Shown here piece by piece: positions 1-9,338 of a DNA stretch of 64,000 bases; the first letter of the stretch is position 1, and every line of letters begins with the position of its first letter. The DNA comes from Methylobacterium goesingense (lineage in GTDB: Bacteria > Pseudomonadota > Alphaproteobacteria > Rhizobiales > Beijerinckiaceae). Under the pieces are notes generated by a model. That model did no database searches. It saw only the letters and a program-made list of their open reading frames with translations, and was not told where the DNA came from. A program made the translations under genes and the position numbers. The stretch is taken from NCBI RefSeq assembly GCF_022179225.1, contig NZ_BPQL01000023.1, forward strand, positions 16,715 through 80,714. The letters run 5' to 3'.

Positions 1-1
1 G

Positions 2-649
2 GGCACCATTCTCCACCTCCTGCGGCAGGACGAGGCCTTCTCGATCCAGGTGGGCAAGGCGGAGCTGATGACGAACCTGGACCGGCGCTCCGAGCAGGCG
101 CTCGCGACGATGGCCTGCGCCCGCCTGCGCGACCGTCCGCATGCCCGCATTCTGATCGGCGGCCTGGGCATGGGCTTCACCCTGCGCGCCGCCCTCGACG
201 CGCTGGGGCCCGACGCCCGCGTGGTGGTCGCCGAACTCGTCCCGGCCGTGGTGGCCTGGGCACGCGGCCCCCTCGCGCACCTGTTCGGAGACAGCCTGGA
301 CGATCCGCGCGTCGAGATCGTCCAGGACGACGTGAACCGCGTGATCCAGTCGGGGCCCGAGCGATTCGACGCGATCCTGCTCGACGTCGACAACGGTCCC
401 TCGGGCATGACCCGGCGGGAGAACGACCGGCTCTACGACCGCTGGGGCCTGCGGCGCGCGCATTACGCGCTGACGCGCGGCGGCGTTCTGGGGGTCTGGT
501 CGGGCAAGCCCGACCGGCGCTTCAAGGCACGCCTGCGCCTGCACGGCTTCACCGTCGACGAGGCGCGCATCTATGCGAACGGGGGCCCCCTCGGCCCCCG
601 TCACGTGCTCTGGTTCGCGGTCCGTCCCGAGGCCGCGATCGGGGCCTGA
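2..649 (+). CDS. Spermidine synthase-like methyltransferase-fold protein (5' partial)
   Basis: The reading frame is already open at the first bases of the window, so the true start lies upstream; the GTG at 50 is internal. The visible 215 residues have the Rossmann fold of spermidine synthases and related SAM-binding enzymes. A glycine-rich loop (GGLGMG) is followed by an acidic beta-2 end (VVVAELVP), then DDV and DAILLDVDNGP motifs, where spermidine synthases carry their aminopropyl-acceptor Asp residues. The loop differs from the classical GGGDG, so the substrate could be other than putrescine. The gene ends 40 bases from the stop of the convergent gene at 690. The fold is fairly certain; the exact reaction is not. 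Confidence 0.7.
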   Translation, partial: GTILHLLRQDEAFSIQVGKAELMTNLDRRSEQALATMACARLRDRPHARILIGGLGMGFTLRAALDALGPDARVVVAELVPAVVAWARGPLAHLFGDSLDDPRVEIVQDDVNRVIQSGPERFDAILLDVDNGPSGMTRRENDRLYDRWGLRRAHYALTRGGVLGVWSGKPDRRFKARLRLHGFTVDEARIYANGGPLGPRHVLWFAVRPEAAIGA

Positions 650-689
650 CGCCGCCCCACGGGAAGGTCCCGCCGGCGGCGCCCGGTCG

Positions 690-977
690 TCAGTAGCTGT
701 AGCTGCGGCGGCCGGCGCCCTGGCCCGGGCCGTAGCCGGTGTCGCGGGGCTGGACGCGCGAGCCGTAATCGATCTCGCGCTGGCGCCGAGCCTGGCGATT
801 GGCGAGGTAGCGGCCGCCGAGGCAGCCCGCCACGGCACCGACGACCCCGCGCTCGGCCAGGTAATGGCCGGCGATGCCACCGATGATGGCGCCCTTGATG
901 CAGCCCTTGGCCTCCGCCGCTCCCACGCTCCCGAAGGTGAGGAGCGCGAGCGCCGATGCCGTTGCAGTGATCCGCAT
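690..977 (-). CDS. Small exported glycine-zipper protein
   Basis: This 95-residue protein starts with a cleavable signal peptide (residues 1 to about 23, ending AEAKG). A glycine-zipper stretch follows (GAIIGGIAGHYLAERGVVGAVAG broken up by charged residues), and the tail is rich in Arg, Gly and Tyr. Glycine zippers of this kind occur in small outer-membrane or periplasmic proteins (17 kDa surface-antigen and YMGG types), where the helix inserts into or packs on a membrane. Two Cys residues lie around the zipper, but there is no lipobox. It appears monocistronic and converges on the preceding gene. No specific function can be assigned. Confidence 0.65.
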   Translation of the reverse strand: MRITATASALALLTFGSVGAAEAKGCIKGAIIGGIAGHYLAERGVVGAVAGCLGGRYLANRQARRQREIDYGSRVQPRDTGYGPGQGAGRRSYSY

Positions 978-1261
978 GATGTTCTCCCAGCCGATGCCGG
1001 GAGGAAAACAGTGTCCCGCCCGCCCCGTTCCATCCCCGGCCCGCCCTGCGTCATCACCCGGACCGGGACGGCTGAAGCGGAAGGACCCGCCGCCCCTGCA
1101 CTCCGGCGGAATGCCGGGGCGTTCGAAATTAATCCCCGGTCTTCATCATTTTCGGGCGCTGTGCCATCCAAGGTGCAGGCAAGCTTCGCAACCACGTCTC
1201 TAAGACGTTGCGGGGCGGTCGGTTCTTCCAGGACCGGTCGGCAGCGGCAGGGTGGCGTTTC

Positions 1262-2248
1262 ATGTCTTCGAGTTGCATCGGGTGGCTTGCCGCTCACCTT
1301 GTCCCCGTGGCCGTGCTATCCCTCGCGATACTGGCGTTCCAGAGCGAGGACCCGGCCCGGGCCGGACAGGACGATGCGCCGGGCAAGCAGGGCGCGTCCG
1401 CCTCGGGCGACAAGGGGCAGAGTTCCGCCAAGGACGTGGACACCGAGCACCTGTTCGGCTTCACGGAGGGGGCGGATGCCGGCGAGAAGGGCGAGCAGGA
1501 GGTCGTGCTCGACACCATATCCCGCTTCGGCAAGCGCGCCGCCGGCCCCGGCGGATCGCGCTACCGCGTCCTCGACACCAAGCTCGGCTACCAGTTCAAC
1601 CCCATCGACAAGCTGAGCATCGAGCTCGGCGCCTTCGGCAACCTGCGCACGTCCCGCAACATCGTGGGCCTCGACGACAAGTCGTACGGCACGTTCGACG
1701 GCATTTCCGTGGAGGTGAAGTACCAGTTCCTGAAAGGCTCGGCGGAGCAGCCCCTGGGGCTCGCGGTCGAGCTGCGTCCGCGCTTCAGCCGCGTCCTGCC
1801 CATCGAGGGCAATGGCGCCGATATCTTCGACATGGAGAGCGTGCTTCAGCTCGATGTCCAGATCGTGCCGAACAAGCTCTGGTACGGCGGCAATCTGAGC
1901 TTCGAGCCGGCGGCCGGGCGCCAGCTGGGCAACGGCCCGGGCTACCGTTCCTCTACCCTGCTCTGGTCGAACGCCCTCGTCGCGCGGATCGGCGAGAACA
2001 CCTATCTGGGACCCGAACTGCGCTACCTGCGCGGCTACGCGGGCACGTTCCTGAACAAGCTGGAGAGCGAGGCCCTCTTCCTGGGGCCCGCCCTGCACCA
2101 CCGCTTCACCGAGAAGACCTGGCTGACCGTGGCCTATGCCGGGCAGGTCCGGGGCCGGGACACCGGCCCCGACCTCACCGGGCGTAGGCTCGGCCTCGAC
2201 CAGTTCGAGCGCCAGAACCTGCGCGTCAAATTCGGTATGGAGTTTTGA
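1262..2248 (+). CDS. Outer-membrane beta-barrel protein, BcsS-like
   Basis: The chosen ATG gives 328 residues with an N-terminal hydrophobic signal (HLVPVAVLSLAILAF) and a polar linker. The rest is alternating beta strands with aromatic girdle residues, ending in FGMEF, a C-terminal Phe typical of outer-membrane barrels. The TTG at 1208 would add 18 residues before the signal and is unlikely. The strand pattern (LGYQFNP, VEVKYQF, YLGPELRYLRGY) resembles the barrel annotated as cellulose biosynthesis protein BcsS in Methylobacterium relatives, but no cellulose genes are in the window. I am confident it is an outer-membrane barrel; the BcsS label is tentative. Confidence 0.6.
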   Translation: MSSSCIGWLAAHLVPVAVLSLAILAFQSEDPARAGQDDAPGKQGASASGDKGQSSAKDVDTEHLFGFTEGADAGEKGEQEVVLDTISRFGKRAAGPGGSRYRVLDTKLGYQFNPIDKLSIELGAFGNLRTSRNIVGLDDKSYGTFDGISVEVKYQFLKGSAEQPLGLAVELRPRFSRVLPIEGNGADIFDMESVLQLDVQIVPNKLWYGGNLSFEPAAGRQLGNGPGYRSSTLLWSNALVARIGENTYLGPELRYLRGYAGTFLNKLESEALFLGPALHHRFTEKTWLTVAYAGQVRGRDTGPDLTGRRLGLDQFERQNLRVKFGMEF

Positions 2249-2260
2249 GGGCCGGCGCGC

Positions 2261-2515
2261 TCAGGAGGCGATTCGCTCCAGCGAAGCCTTAGGCTTCGCC
2301 GCTGTGCCGGGCTCCGCCGGGGCCGGCGCGGATTCGGGCTCCGGCCTGCCGGGCCGGCGTCCTTCCCGTTCGGCCCGCAACTCCCGCTCGGCCATCAGCC
2401 AGAGCTCGATGCTGAACCCCTCCGGGCGATGATGGCGCTCCCACAAATCGTAGGCGCGCTCTCGGATCTCCTCGAAGGTGATCTCACGAGAGGTGATGTC
2501 GGGGGGAGATGGCAT
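2261..2515 (-). CDS. DUF2934 domain protein
   Basis: This 84-residue cytoplasmic protein has a central segment (IRERAYDLWERHHRPEGF, then WLMAERELRAE) that is the hallmark of DUF2934, a short helical domain common in rhizobia and methylobacteria. Its function is unknown. The C-terminal third is Pro/Ala/Glu-rich low complexity. The ATG at 2515 is chosen because upstream in-frame sequence reads as non-coding and the domain begins about 10 residues after this Met. It converges on the outer-membrane protein gene (12-base gap). Confidence 0.7.
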   Translation of the reverse strand: MPSPPDITSREITFEEIRERAYDLWERHHRPEGFSIELWLMAERELRAEREGRRPGRPEPESAPAPAEPGTAAKPKASLERIAS

Positions 2516-2874
2516 GGACAAGGACCCTGGCGGGCCGACGTTCTGGAGGGTGATCCGATCCGCGTCCCGTGACGAGGCCCTCGCGACGGTCGGCGCGGAG
2601 CCATCGCACGGGGGATGCGAAGGTTCCTTTACACAGAGCAATTCCCGCCCGATTCGTGCGACATGCGCCCATGCGAAACAACCGGCGCGGATTCTCAGCG
2701 CCACGCCTTGTTTTCGACGCCAACCTTCATCAATGCGTCAGAGATCGACGCTACGCCCGGGCGTCAAACTCCTCCTGGAGCCCTTCGGCCGCACGGCATC
2801 GAACTGGATTGCGGCCGTGCGCCGCGGTCCCACCGGTGTCGTCCGCGGCTGCGGCTGGGCACGAGATCCGTCGC
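2516..2874. other. Intergenic region upstream of the RND efflux operon
   Basis: This 359-base stretch lies between the divergent DUF2934 gene and the efflux adaptor, so promoters for both should be here. Frames run open across it, but their translations are Arg/Pro/Ser-rich and look like high-GC noise. I see no convincing inverted repeat, MerR-type spacer or metal-responsive operator by eye. Confidence 0.5.
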
Positions 2875-4143
2875 ATGAGTGAACACGCCTCTCCGCTGGC
2901 TCCGGTCTCCGGTTTCCGGAAGCGCACGCAGGTCGCGATCCTGACGGGCGCGGTCCTGGTCATCGCCGGCGCCCTCTGGCTTCCCGGAACCCTCGCCGGA
3001 ACCCCCGCCGGAACCCAGGCCGGGGCGGCGCCGACCAACGCGGCCAATTCGAGCCCGGCACCCAATGCCGATTTCGTCCTCACGCCGGACCAGCTCGCCG
3101 CCGTCACCGTGGCGTCGGTGGAGCAGCACCTGTTTTCCGAGGAGATCAACACCGAGGGCAAGATCGGCGTCGACGAGTACCAGGCCACGCCGGTCTTCTC
3201 GCCCTATCCGGGGCGCGTGGTCTCCATTTTCGCCCGTACCGGCGAGCGCGTGAAGAAGGGCCAGCGCCTGTTTTCCCTTCAGGCCAACGAGATGGTCCAG
3301 GCGCAGAACGACTACCTCGCCGCCTTGAACGTCCTGAACAAGGCCCGCTCGCAGCTCGCCCTGTCGCAGGCGGCCGAGAAGCGCCTGCGCGACCTCTACG
3401 AGTCCCGCGTCACCACCTTGCGCGAACTCCAGAACGCCCAGAACGACCTGACCTCGACCACGAACGACGCCCGTACCGCGGAGGTGGGCCTGGAGGCGGT
3501 GCGCAGCCGCCTGCGCATCCTCGGCCTGCGCGACGACGAGGTCGCCAATCTGCAGAAGGGCTCGATCAACCCCGAGACGGCGATCAACGCGCCCCTCGAT
3601 GGCACCATCATCCAGCGCAAGATCGGCCCGGGCCAGTATGTCGGCAGCGGCGGCGGCGATCCCTCCTACATCATCGGCGACCTCTCCAAGGTCTGGCTCA
3701 TCGCGCAGCTGCGCGAGCCGGACGCGGCGCGGGTGGATCTCGGCGACCGCATCAAGTTCCGCGTGCTCGCCTTTCCCGAGCGGGTCTTCGACGGCCAGAT
3801 CAACTTCATCGGCGCCTCCGTCGATCCGGCGACCCGCCGCATCACCGTGCGGGCCGACATCGACAACACCGAGAACCTCCTGAAGCCGGAGATGTACGCC
3901 AGCGTGCGCATCATCAACGAGCGCGAGACCGTGTCGCCCTCGGTGCCCCGCAGCGCGGTGGTGCTGGAAGGCCCCAAGGCGAGCGTCTGGGTCCTGGGCG
4001 CCGGCAACGTGGTGCAGAGCCGCCGGGTCAGGCCCGGCATCATCGACGGCGGGAACATCGAGATCCTGCAGGGGCTCGCGGTGGGCGAGCGGGTGATCTC
4101 GCGCGGCTCGCTGTTCATCGACCGCATGCTGACGCGAAGCTGA
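2875..4143 (+). CDS. RND efflux periplasmic adaptor, CzcB/CusB type
   Basis: This 422-residue membrane-fusion protein probably links the inner-membrane RND pump encoded next to it to an outer-membrane channel. It has an N-terminal anchor (residues about 18-42). The lipoyl/barrel-sandwich half follows (FSPYPGRVVSIFARTGERVKKGQ), then a long Gln/Glu/Arg-rich alpha-hairpin (about residues 140-220), the second lipoyl half (INAPLDGTIIQRKIGPGQYV) and beta-barrel/membrane-proximal domains. The ATG at 2875 is chosen because the hydrophobic anchor follows it; an open frame upstream has no family similarity. It is 34 bases before the pump gene, clearly one operon. There is no His-rich metal-binding extension, so the metal cannot be read from it. 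Confidence 0.88.
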   Translation: MSEHASPLAPVSGFRKRTQVAILTGAVLVIAGALWLPGTLAGTPAGTQAGAAPTNAANSSPAPNADFVLTPDQLAAVTVASVEQHLFSEEINTEGKIGVDEYQATPVFSPYPGRVVSIFARTGERVKKGQRLFSLQANEMVQAQNDYLAALNVLNKARSQLALSQAAEKRLRDLYESRVTTLRELQNAQNDLTSTTNDARTAEVGLEAVRSRLRILGLRDDEVANLQKGSINPETAINAPLDGTIIQRKIGPGQYVGSGGGDPSYIIGDLSKVWLIAQLREPDAARVDLGDRIKFRVLAFPERVFDGQINFIGASVDPATRRITVRADIDNTENLLKPEMYASVRIINERETVSPSVPRSAVVLEGPKASVWVLGAGNVVQSRRVRPGIIDGGNIEILQGLAVGERVISRGSLFIDRMLTRS

Positions 4144-4177
4144 TCCGTCAGCGCTCCACCGCGGGGAAACACCCTTC

Positions 4178-7100
4178 ATGAACGGTCTCGTCGCTCTCGC
4201 GCTGCGCCAGCGTGCGCTGGTGGTGCTCGCCTTCGTGCTCCTGCTCGTCTGCGGGCTGGTGGCGTTCCGCACCCTCAACATCGAGGCCTATCCCGACCCG
4301 ACCCCGCCGATGATCGACGTGATCACCCAGGCGAACGGGCTCTCGGGCGAGGAGATCGAGCGCTACGTCACCGTGCCGATCGAGGTCATCACCTCCGGCC
4401 TGCCCAACCTGAAGCAGGTGCGCTCCGTCTCCCTCTACGGCCTCTCGGACGTGAAGCTGCAGTTCGGGTTCGAGTTCAGCTATCGCGAGGCCGAGCAGCA
4501 GGTGCTCAATCGCCTCGCCCAGCTCGACGCCCTGCCCAATGGGGCCAAGCCCACCATCTCGCCCGTGAGTCCGATCGGCGAGATCTTCCGCTACAAGCTC
4601 ACCGCTCCGGAGGGCTACAGCGTCCTCGACCTCAAATCGCTCCAGGACTGGGTGCTGCGCCGGCGCTTTCGCGCCGTGCCGGGCGTGATCGACGTGATCG
4701 GCTGGGGCGGCAAGACCAAGACCTTCGACATCTCCGTCGATCTCGAGCGCCTCACCGCCTACGGGCTGACCCTCTCGGGCATCGTCAAGACCCTCAACGA
4801 CAGCAATCTCAACGTCGGCGGTAACCGGATCAACCTCGGGACCCAGTCCGCCGTGGTGCGCGGCGTCGGCCTGATCCGCTCGACCGACGACATCGGCGAT
4901 ACCGTACTGACGCAGTCGGGCGGCGCACCGGTGCTGGTCAAGGACGTCGCCACCGTTACCATCGGACACCAGCCACGCCTCGGCATCGCGGGCATGAACG
5001 ACGACGACGACATCGTGCAGGGCATCGTGCTGATGCGGCGCGGCGAGGAGAGCACGCCCACGATCGAGGCCGTGCAGGCGGAAGTGTCGCGCATCGAGAC
5101 CATGGGCCTGCTGCCGCCCGGCGTGCGGATCGAGCGGATCTACGACCGGGCCGACCTCATCGCGGTGACCACCCACACGGTCCTGCACAACATGCTGGTC
5201 GGCATCGTGCTGATCCTCATCGTGCAGTGGCTCTTCCTCGGCAACCTGCGCAGCGCCCTCATCGTGGTGGCGACGATTCCCTTCGCGCTGTTCTTCGCCG
5301 TCATCATCCTGGTGGTGCGGGGTGAATCGGCCAACCTCCTCTCGGTGGGCGCCCTCGATTTCGGTCTGATCGTCGACGGCACCGTCATCATGGTGGAGGC
5401 GATCTTCCGTCGCCTGTCCGGCCACGGCGATCCGCCCGGCTATCGGTCTCCCCCCGGCCTGAAGGGCAAGCTCGCCCGGATCGTGGGAGCGTCGAGCGAC
5501 GTCAGCCGCTCCATCGTGTTCGCCGCCATCATCATCGTGACGGGCTTCCTGCCGCTCTTCACGCTCACGGGCGTCGAGGGTCACATCTTCGGGCCGATGG
5601 CGCAGACCTACGCCTACGCCCTGCTCGGCGGACTCATCGCCACCTTCACGGTGACGCCCGTCCTCTCGGCCTACCTGCTGCCGGACCACGTCGAGGAGGT
5701 CGAGACCATCCTGGTGCGGACCCTGGAGCGGCTCTACCGGCCGGCGATTCGAGCTGCCCTCGGCAACCGCCTCCTCACCCTCGGCCTGGCGGCGATCCTG
5801 ACCGTCGGCGTCGGCCTCGCCGGGCGCCAGCTCGGTCTCGAATTCCTGCCCAAGCTCGAGGAGGGCAACCTCTGGCTGCGCGCCACCATGCCGGCGACGA
5901 TCTCGCTGGAAGAGGGCAACCTCTACGTCAACCGCATCCGCCGCATCATCGCGGCGGTGCCGGAGGTGGAGAGCGTGGTCTCGCAGCACGGCCGCCCGGA
6001 CGACGGCACGGACGCCGCCGGCTTCTTCAACGGCGAATTCTTCGCCCCCCTCAGGCCGACGGAGAAGTGGCGCCCCGGGGTGACCAAGGAGCGGATGCTC
6101 GGCGACCTTCTCGACAAGCTGCGCGTGGAGTTCCCCGGCGTCGAGTTCAACGTCTCTCAGTACCTCCAGGACAACGTCGCGGAGGCGGTCTCGGGCATCA
6201 AGGGCGAGAACTCCTTCAAGGTGTTCGGGCCCGACCTCGAAACCCTGACGGAGGTCGCCAACCGCGTGGAGGCGAGTCTTCGAAAGGTGCCCGGCGTCAC
6301 CGATCTCGGCGTCTTCACCTCGCTCGGACAGCCGACGGTGCAGATCGACGTCGACCGCGTCCGCGCGGCCCGCTACGGCCTCACCCCAGGCGACATCAAC
6401 GCGACGGTCCGCACCGCCATCGGCGGCGACAGCGCCGGAGACCTCTACGACAGCGGCTCGGACCGCCACTACCCCATCGTCATCCGCCTCGCCGAGCAGT
6501 TCCGGCAGAGCATGGCCTCGATCCGTGGCCTGCGCATCTCGGGGCAAGGCCCGGGCGGTGTCCTGATGCAGGTGCCTCTCAGCGAGGTCGCCCAGGTCGC
6601 CCTGGTCTCCGGGCCGGCCTACATCTACCGGGAGGGGCAGGAGCGCTACTTGCCGGTGAAGTTCAGCGTGCGCGACCGCGACCTCGGCAGCGCGATCCTG
6701 GAGGCGCGCGCGCGCGTGGCCAACGAGGTCAGCCTGCCGCGCGGCTACCGCCTCGAACTCGTGGGCGAGTTCAACAACATGCAGGGTGCGCTGGCGCGCC
6801 TCTCCGTGACGGTGCCGATCGCGATCGGCCTCATCGCGATCCTGCTCTTCGTGAATTTCGGCTCCATCACCGACATGCTGCTGGCGCTGAGCGTCATTCC
6901 CATGGCGGTGGCGGGCGGCGTGCTCGCCCTCGTCCTCACCGAGACGCCTTTCAGCGTCTCCGCCGCCATCGGCTTCATCGCGCTCCTCGGCATCGCGGTG
7001 ATGGACGGGATCATCGTGCTCTCGCACTACAACGGCCTCATCGCCGAGGGCGAGGAGCGCATGCGCGCGATGATGCGCACCTGCCTGACCCAGATGCGCC

Positions 7101-7345
7101 CGGTGGTGATGACCTGCGTGGTGGCCGGCGTGGGCCTGTTGCCGGCGGCCTTCTCCAACGGCGTCGGCTCGCAGGTGCAGAAGCCGCTGGCGCTGGTGGT
7201 CGTCGGTGGAATGAGCCTGGCGCCGCTGCTCATCCTCCTCATCCTGCCGGTCCTGATCGTCACCCTGTCCCGGCGTCGCCCGGAGCCGCTGGCGGACGGG
7301 GACGGCGCCGTCGAGGCGCATGCGCCGGTGCAGGCAACGGTCTGA
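4178..7345 (+). CDS. Heavy-metal efflux RND pump, CzcA/CusA family
   Basis: This 1055-residue inner-membrane proton/metal antiporter has the usual RND length and layout: TM1 at the N-terminus, a large periplasmic porter loop, TM2-6, a second porter loop and TM7-12. The TM4 motif DFGLIVDG (residues 394-401) carries the two Asp residues characteristic of the heavy-metal (HME) subfamily rather than multidrug pumps. The N-terminal NIEAYPDPTPP and the GxxPxxFS-type motifs near the C-terminus are also typical. It pairs with the adaptor just upstream. No outer-membrane factor gene (CzcC/CusC) is adjacent, so the complex must borrow one. Zn/Co/Cd versus Cu/Ag cannot be decided. Confidence 0.9.
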   Translation: MNGLVALALRQRALVVLAFVLLLVCGLVAFRTLNIEAYPDPTPPMIDVITQANGLSGEEIERYVTVPIEVITSGLPNLKQVRSVSLYGLSDVKLQFGFEFSYREAEQQVLNRLAQLDALPNGAKPTISPVSPIGEIFRYKLTAPEGYSVLDLKSLQDWVLRRRFRAVPGVIDVIGWGGKTKTFDISVDLERLTAYGLTLSGIVKTLNDSNLNVGGNRINLGTQSAVVRGVGLIRSTDDIGDTVLTQSGGAPVLVKDVATVTIGHQPRLGIAGMNDDDDIVQGIVLMRRGEESTPTIEAVQAEVSRIETMGLLPPGVRIERIYDRADLIAVTTHTVLHNMLVGIVLILIVQWLFLGNLRSALIVVATIPFALFFAVIILVVRGESANLLSVGALDFGLIVDGTVIMVEAIFRRLSGHGDPPGYRSPPGLKGKLARIVGASSDVSRSIVFAAIIIVTGFLPLFTLTGVEGHIFGPMAQTYAYALLGGLIATFTVTPVLSAYLLPDHVEEVETILVRTLERLYRPAIRAALGNRLLTLGLAAILTVGVGLAGRQLGLEFLPKLEEGNLWLRATMPATISLEEGNLYVNRIRRIIAAVPEVESVVSQHGRPDDGTDAAGFFNGEFFAPLRPTEKWRPGVTKERMLGDLLDKLRVEFPGVEFNVSQYLQDNVAEAVSGIKGENSFKVFGPDLETLTEVANRVEASLRKVPGVTDLGVFTSLGQPTVQIDVDRVRAARYGLTPGDINATVRTAIGGDSAGDLYDSGSDRHYPIVIRLAEQFRQSMASIRGLRISGQGPGGVLMQVPLSEVAQVALVSGPAYIYREGQERYLPVKFSVRDRDLGSAILEARARVANEVSLPRGYRLELVGEFNNMQGALARLSVTVPIAIGLIAILLFVNFGSITDMLLALSVIPMAVAGGVLALVLTETPFSVSAAIGFIALLGIAVMDGIIVLSHYNGLIAEGEERMRAMMRTCLTQMRPVVMTCVVAGVGLLPAAFSNGVGSQVQKPLALVVVGGMSLAPLLILLILPVLIVTLSRRRPEPLADGDGAVEAHAPVQATV

Positions 7346-7351
7346 GGACGT

Positions 7352-8347
7352 TCAGGCCCGCGCGTCGTCGAGCACCGCCTCCCACAGGATGGCGGCCCGA
7401 TCCCAGGTCAGCGCCGTGCGTTGCAGGAGCGCCCCGGCGCTGAGAGCGGACCAGACCGCGTCATTGCCGGCCACCTGAACGATCGCCTCGGCCAGATCGC
7501 GGTCGGTCGGGGCGATCAGGCCGTTGACCCCGTGCTGCACGCGCTCGGACAGGGCGCCGATGCCGGCGGTGATGACCGGCAGGCCCATCGCCTGCGCCTC
7601 GGCCGCCGCGAGGCAGAAAGTCTCGTCCACCGAGCCCGGGCAGACCATCGCGCGCGCCCGGGCGTAGAAGGCCGCCAGCGCGGCGGCGCCGACGCGGGGA
7701 TGGAAGACCACTGGCCCTCCGGTGTCGGTCGAGGCCGGGTAATCCGAGCCGAAGACGTGCAGCCGCGCCCCGGTCGCGGCGATCGCCGGCACCGTGCGCC
7801 AGAGTGTCAGGACGCGCTCCAGCCCGCGTTGGGGCTGAGAGGCGTAGACGAAGTCGCGGCCGGTCCCGCGCGTCGGTTCGGGCTCCCGGAAGGCCGGCGC
7901 GATCCCGTGCGGAATCACCCGGCGGCGGCGATAGGCGAAGACCGGGGACATGGATGCGGCCGCGATGCTGCCGACGAAGACCGCGTCCGGGCGCAGGGCC
8001 AGGATCGGCAGCAGGTAGCGCTTCCGGAAGGCCTTCTCCAGGTTGATCGGGTTGTGCACCCAGACGATCCGGCGCGCATCGGGGAAGTCGCGCAGCGGCC
8101 GTGGGTCGTTGCTGGTCACGACCGCATCGGCGGGGTGCCGCCCCGCCTCGGCCAGGGGGACGTTCAGGACCCCGTCCCGCTCCACGCTGCCCGTGCGGCG
8201 GGTGGCGAGGGTGACAGCCCAGCCCCGCCGCGCGAGGGCGCGGGCCAGGGCAATGTTGGTGCTCTCGATGCCGCCGAGCCCGACCGTGGCCGGCGTGTCG
8301 ATGCCGAATTCCACGCGGGTCGCGCAGATGAACGTGGCCCGGCGCAT
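7352..8347 (-). CDS. Family 4-type glycosyltransferase
   Basis: This 331-residue cytosolic glycosyltransferase of GT-B fold has a glycine-rich acceptor-side loop near the N-terminus (TVGLGGIESTNIALARAL). The C-terminal half carries the GT4 nucleotide-sugar site: VCPGSVDETFCLAAAEAQAMGLPVI, read in two parts around the conserved E-x7-E. The start is set by a strong AGGAGG site upstream of the ATG at 8347. The next gene upstream on this strand, 43 bases away, encodes another glycosyltransferase, so the two probably act on the same glycan. Donor and acceptor are unknown. It ends only 6 bases from the convergent efflux pump gene. Confidence 0.82.
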   Translation of the reverse strand: MRRATFICATRVEFGIDTPATVGLGGIESTNIALARALARRGWAVTLATRRTGSVERDGVLNVPLAEAGRHPADAVVTSNDPRPLRDFPDARRIVWVHNPINLEKAFRKRYLLPILALRPDAVFVGSIAAASMSPVFAYRRRRVIPHGIAPAFREPEPTRGTGRDFVYASQPQRGLERVLTLWRTVPAIAATGARLHVFGSDYPASTDTGGPVVFHPRVGAAALAAFYARARAMVCPGSVDETFCLAAAEAQAMGLPVITAGIGALSERVQHGVNGLIAPTDRDLAEAIVQVAGNDAVWSALSAGALLQRTALTWDRAAILWEAVLDDARA

Positions 8348-8390
8348 CCGGCTCCTCCTGGCGTTCCGCTCGACTTGATGAGGTCCCGGC

Positions 8391-9233
8391 TCAGACGCCG
8401 AGTTCCCGGCGGCGCTGCCCGAGCCAGGACGCGGGCGCGGGCGGCGCGCTCTGGCCGATCGACCAGAGCTTGCCGCGCCAGGCATGGACCGCCACCGTCT
8501 CGGCGGTGATCCGGGCACGGGCCTGGGCGTCGTCCGGTTGCGTCAGCAGATGGGCCTCGTCGTCGTCGAGGGGATAGAAAGCCGGTTTGGCCCGCGCGTG
8601 CTGCGTCAGGCCGAGCCGGCGGATGAAGTAGGTCAGCGCCCGGGGACCGATCGCCAGCCGTTCGGGCTGGATCGGGAAACGCCGGCCGGCCAGGATCTCG
8701 AGGCTCCGCTTCACGCGGATATGCCCCGTGGCCCAGGGCGTCCGGATCGGCACGCGGGTGATCGCGTCCCAGTAGCGCGCGAGCAGCTCCGACTGCGCTG
8801 GCGCGTGCAGGATGGCGTTGTTGATCCGGTTCGGGTTGAGCCAGCCGAAGACGTAGTCGCCCCCCTCCGTATCGGTCCGCAGCGGCTGGCGGAAGACGAA
8901 GTCGAGGTCCGACCAGATGCCGCGCCCGTTCCGTAGCAGGGCGAGCCGCACGTAGTCCGTGTAGAATGCGTAGGACCGGCGGGCGCGGTACAGGTCCGCC
9001 ATCGGGTTGGGGCCGAGGATTTCGCGGACGTCATGCACGCTGCCGGGCAGGCCCTGCCCGCGCAGGTCGGAGACGGTGTGGGTATAGATCCGCAACTCGT
9101 GGCCGGCGGCGGCGATGGAGGCCGCGCTGAGCCGTTCGAGCCAGCTGACCGGCCCCTCCCAGTACGTCACGATGGGCGACAGCGGCGCGGGCGGGCGATG
9201 CGGGGGGGCGTGCATGTCGGGGGGCCGGGCCAC
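8391..9233 (-). CDS. GT32-like (DXD sugar-binding) glycosyltransferase
   Basis: This 280-residue protein resembles the Gly_transf_sug family (GT32, OCH1-like and capsular transferases). The N-terminal strand IVTYWEGPVSWLE is followed by HELRIYTH, then the signature ARRSYAFYTDYVRLALLRN and the metal-binding DXD motif in IWSDLDF, which is the part of the active site that holds the nucleotide-sugar via a divalent metal. The C-terminal HAWRGKLW fits the family's trailing HxW. Start is either the first Met or MHAPP, 6 codons later. It is transcribed with the GT4 gene downstream; together they form a small glycan-building unit. Confidence 0.78.
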   Translation of the reverse strand: MARPPDMHAPPHRPPAPLSPIVTYWEGPVSWLERLSAASIAAAGHELRIYTHTVSDLRGQGLPGSVHDVREILGPNPMADLYRARRSYAFYTDYVRLALLRNGRGIWSDLDFVFRQPLRTDTEGGDYVFGWLNPNRINNAILHAPAQSELLARYWDAITRVPIRTPWATGHIRVKRSLEILAGRRFPIQPERLAIGPRALTYFIRRLGLTQHARAKPAFYPLDDDEAHLLTQPDDAQARARITAETVAVHAWRGKLWSIGQSAPPAPASWLGQRRRELGV

Positions 9234-9338
9234 GGGAACGCTGCGTGCGAGCGCTCCTCTATCGCGCGCCCCGCGGAGTGGCCACCGCTAAATCCCCGCC
9301 GCCCCGCCCCGCCCGTCGCGCCAGCGCTTCGCGGGGGC

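Noticed and set aside
4148..7321. 1057-residue open frame antisense to the CzcA-type pump
   Set aside because: Same shadow effect; the plus-strand RND motifs are intact and the antisense translation is low-complexity HRD/E-rich.
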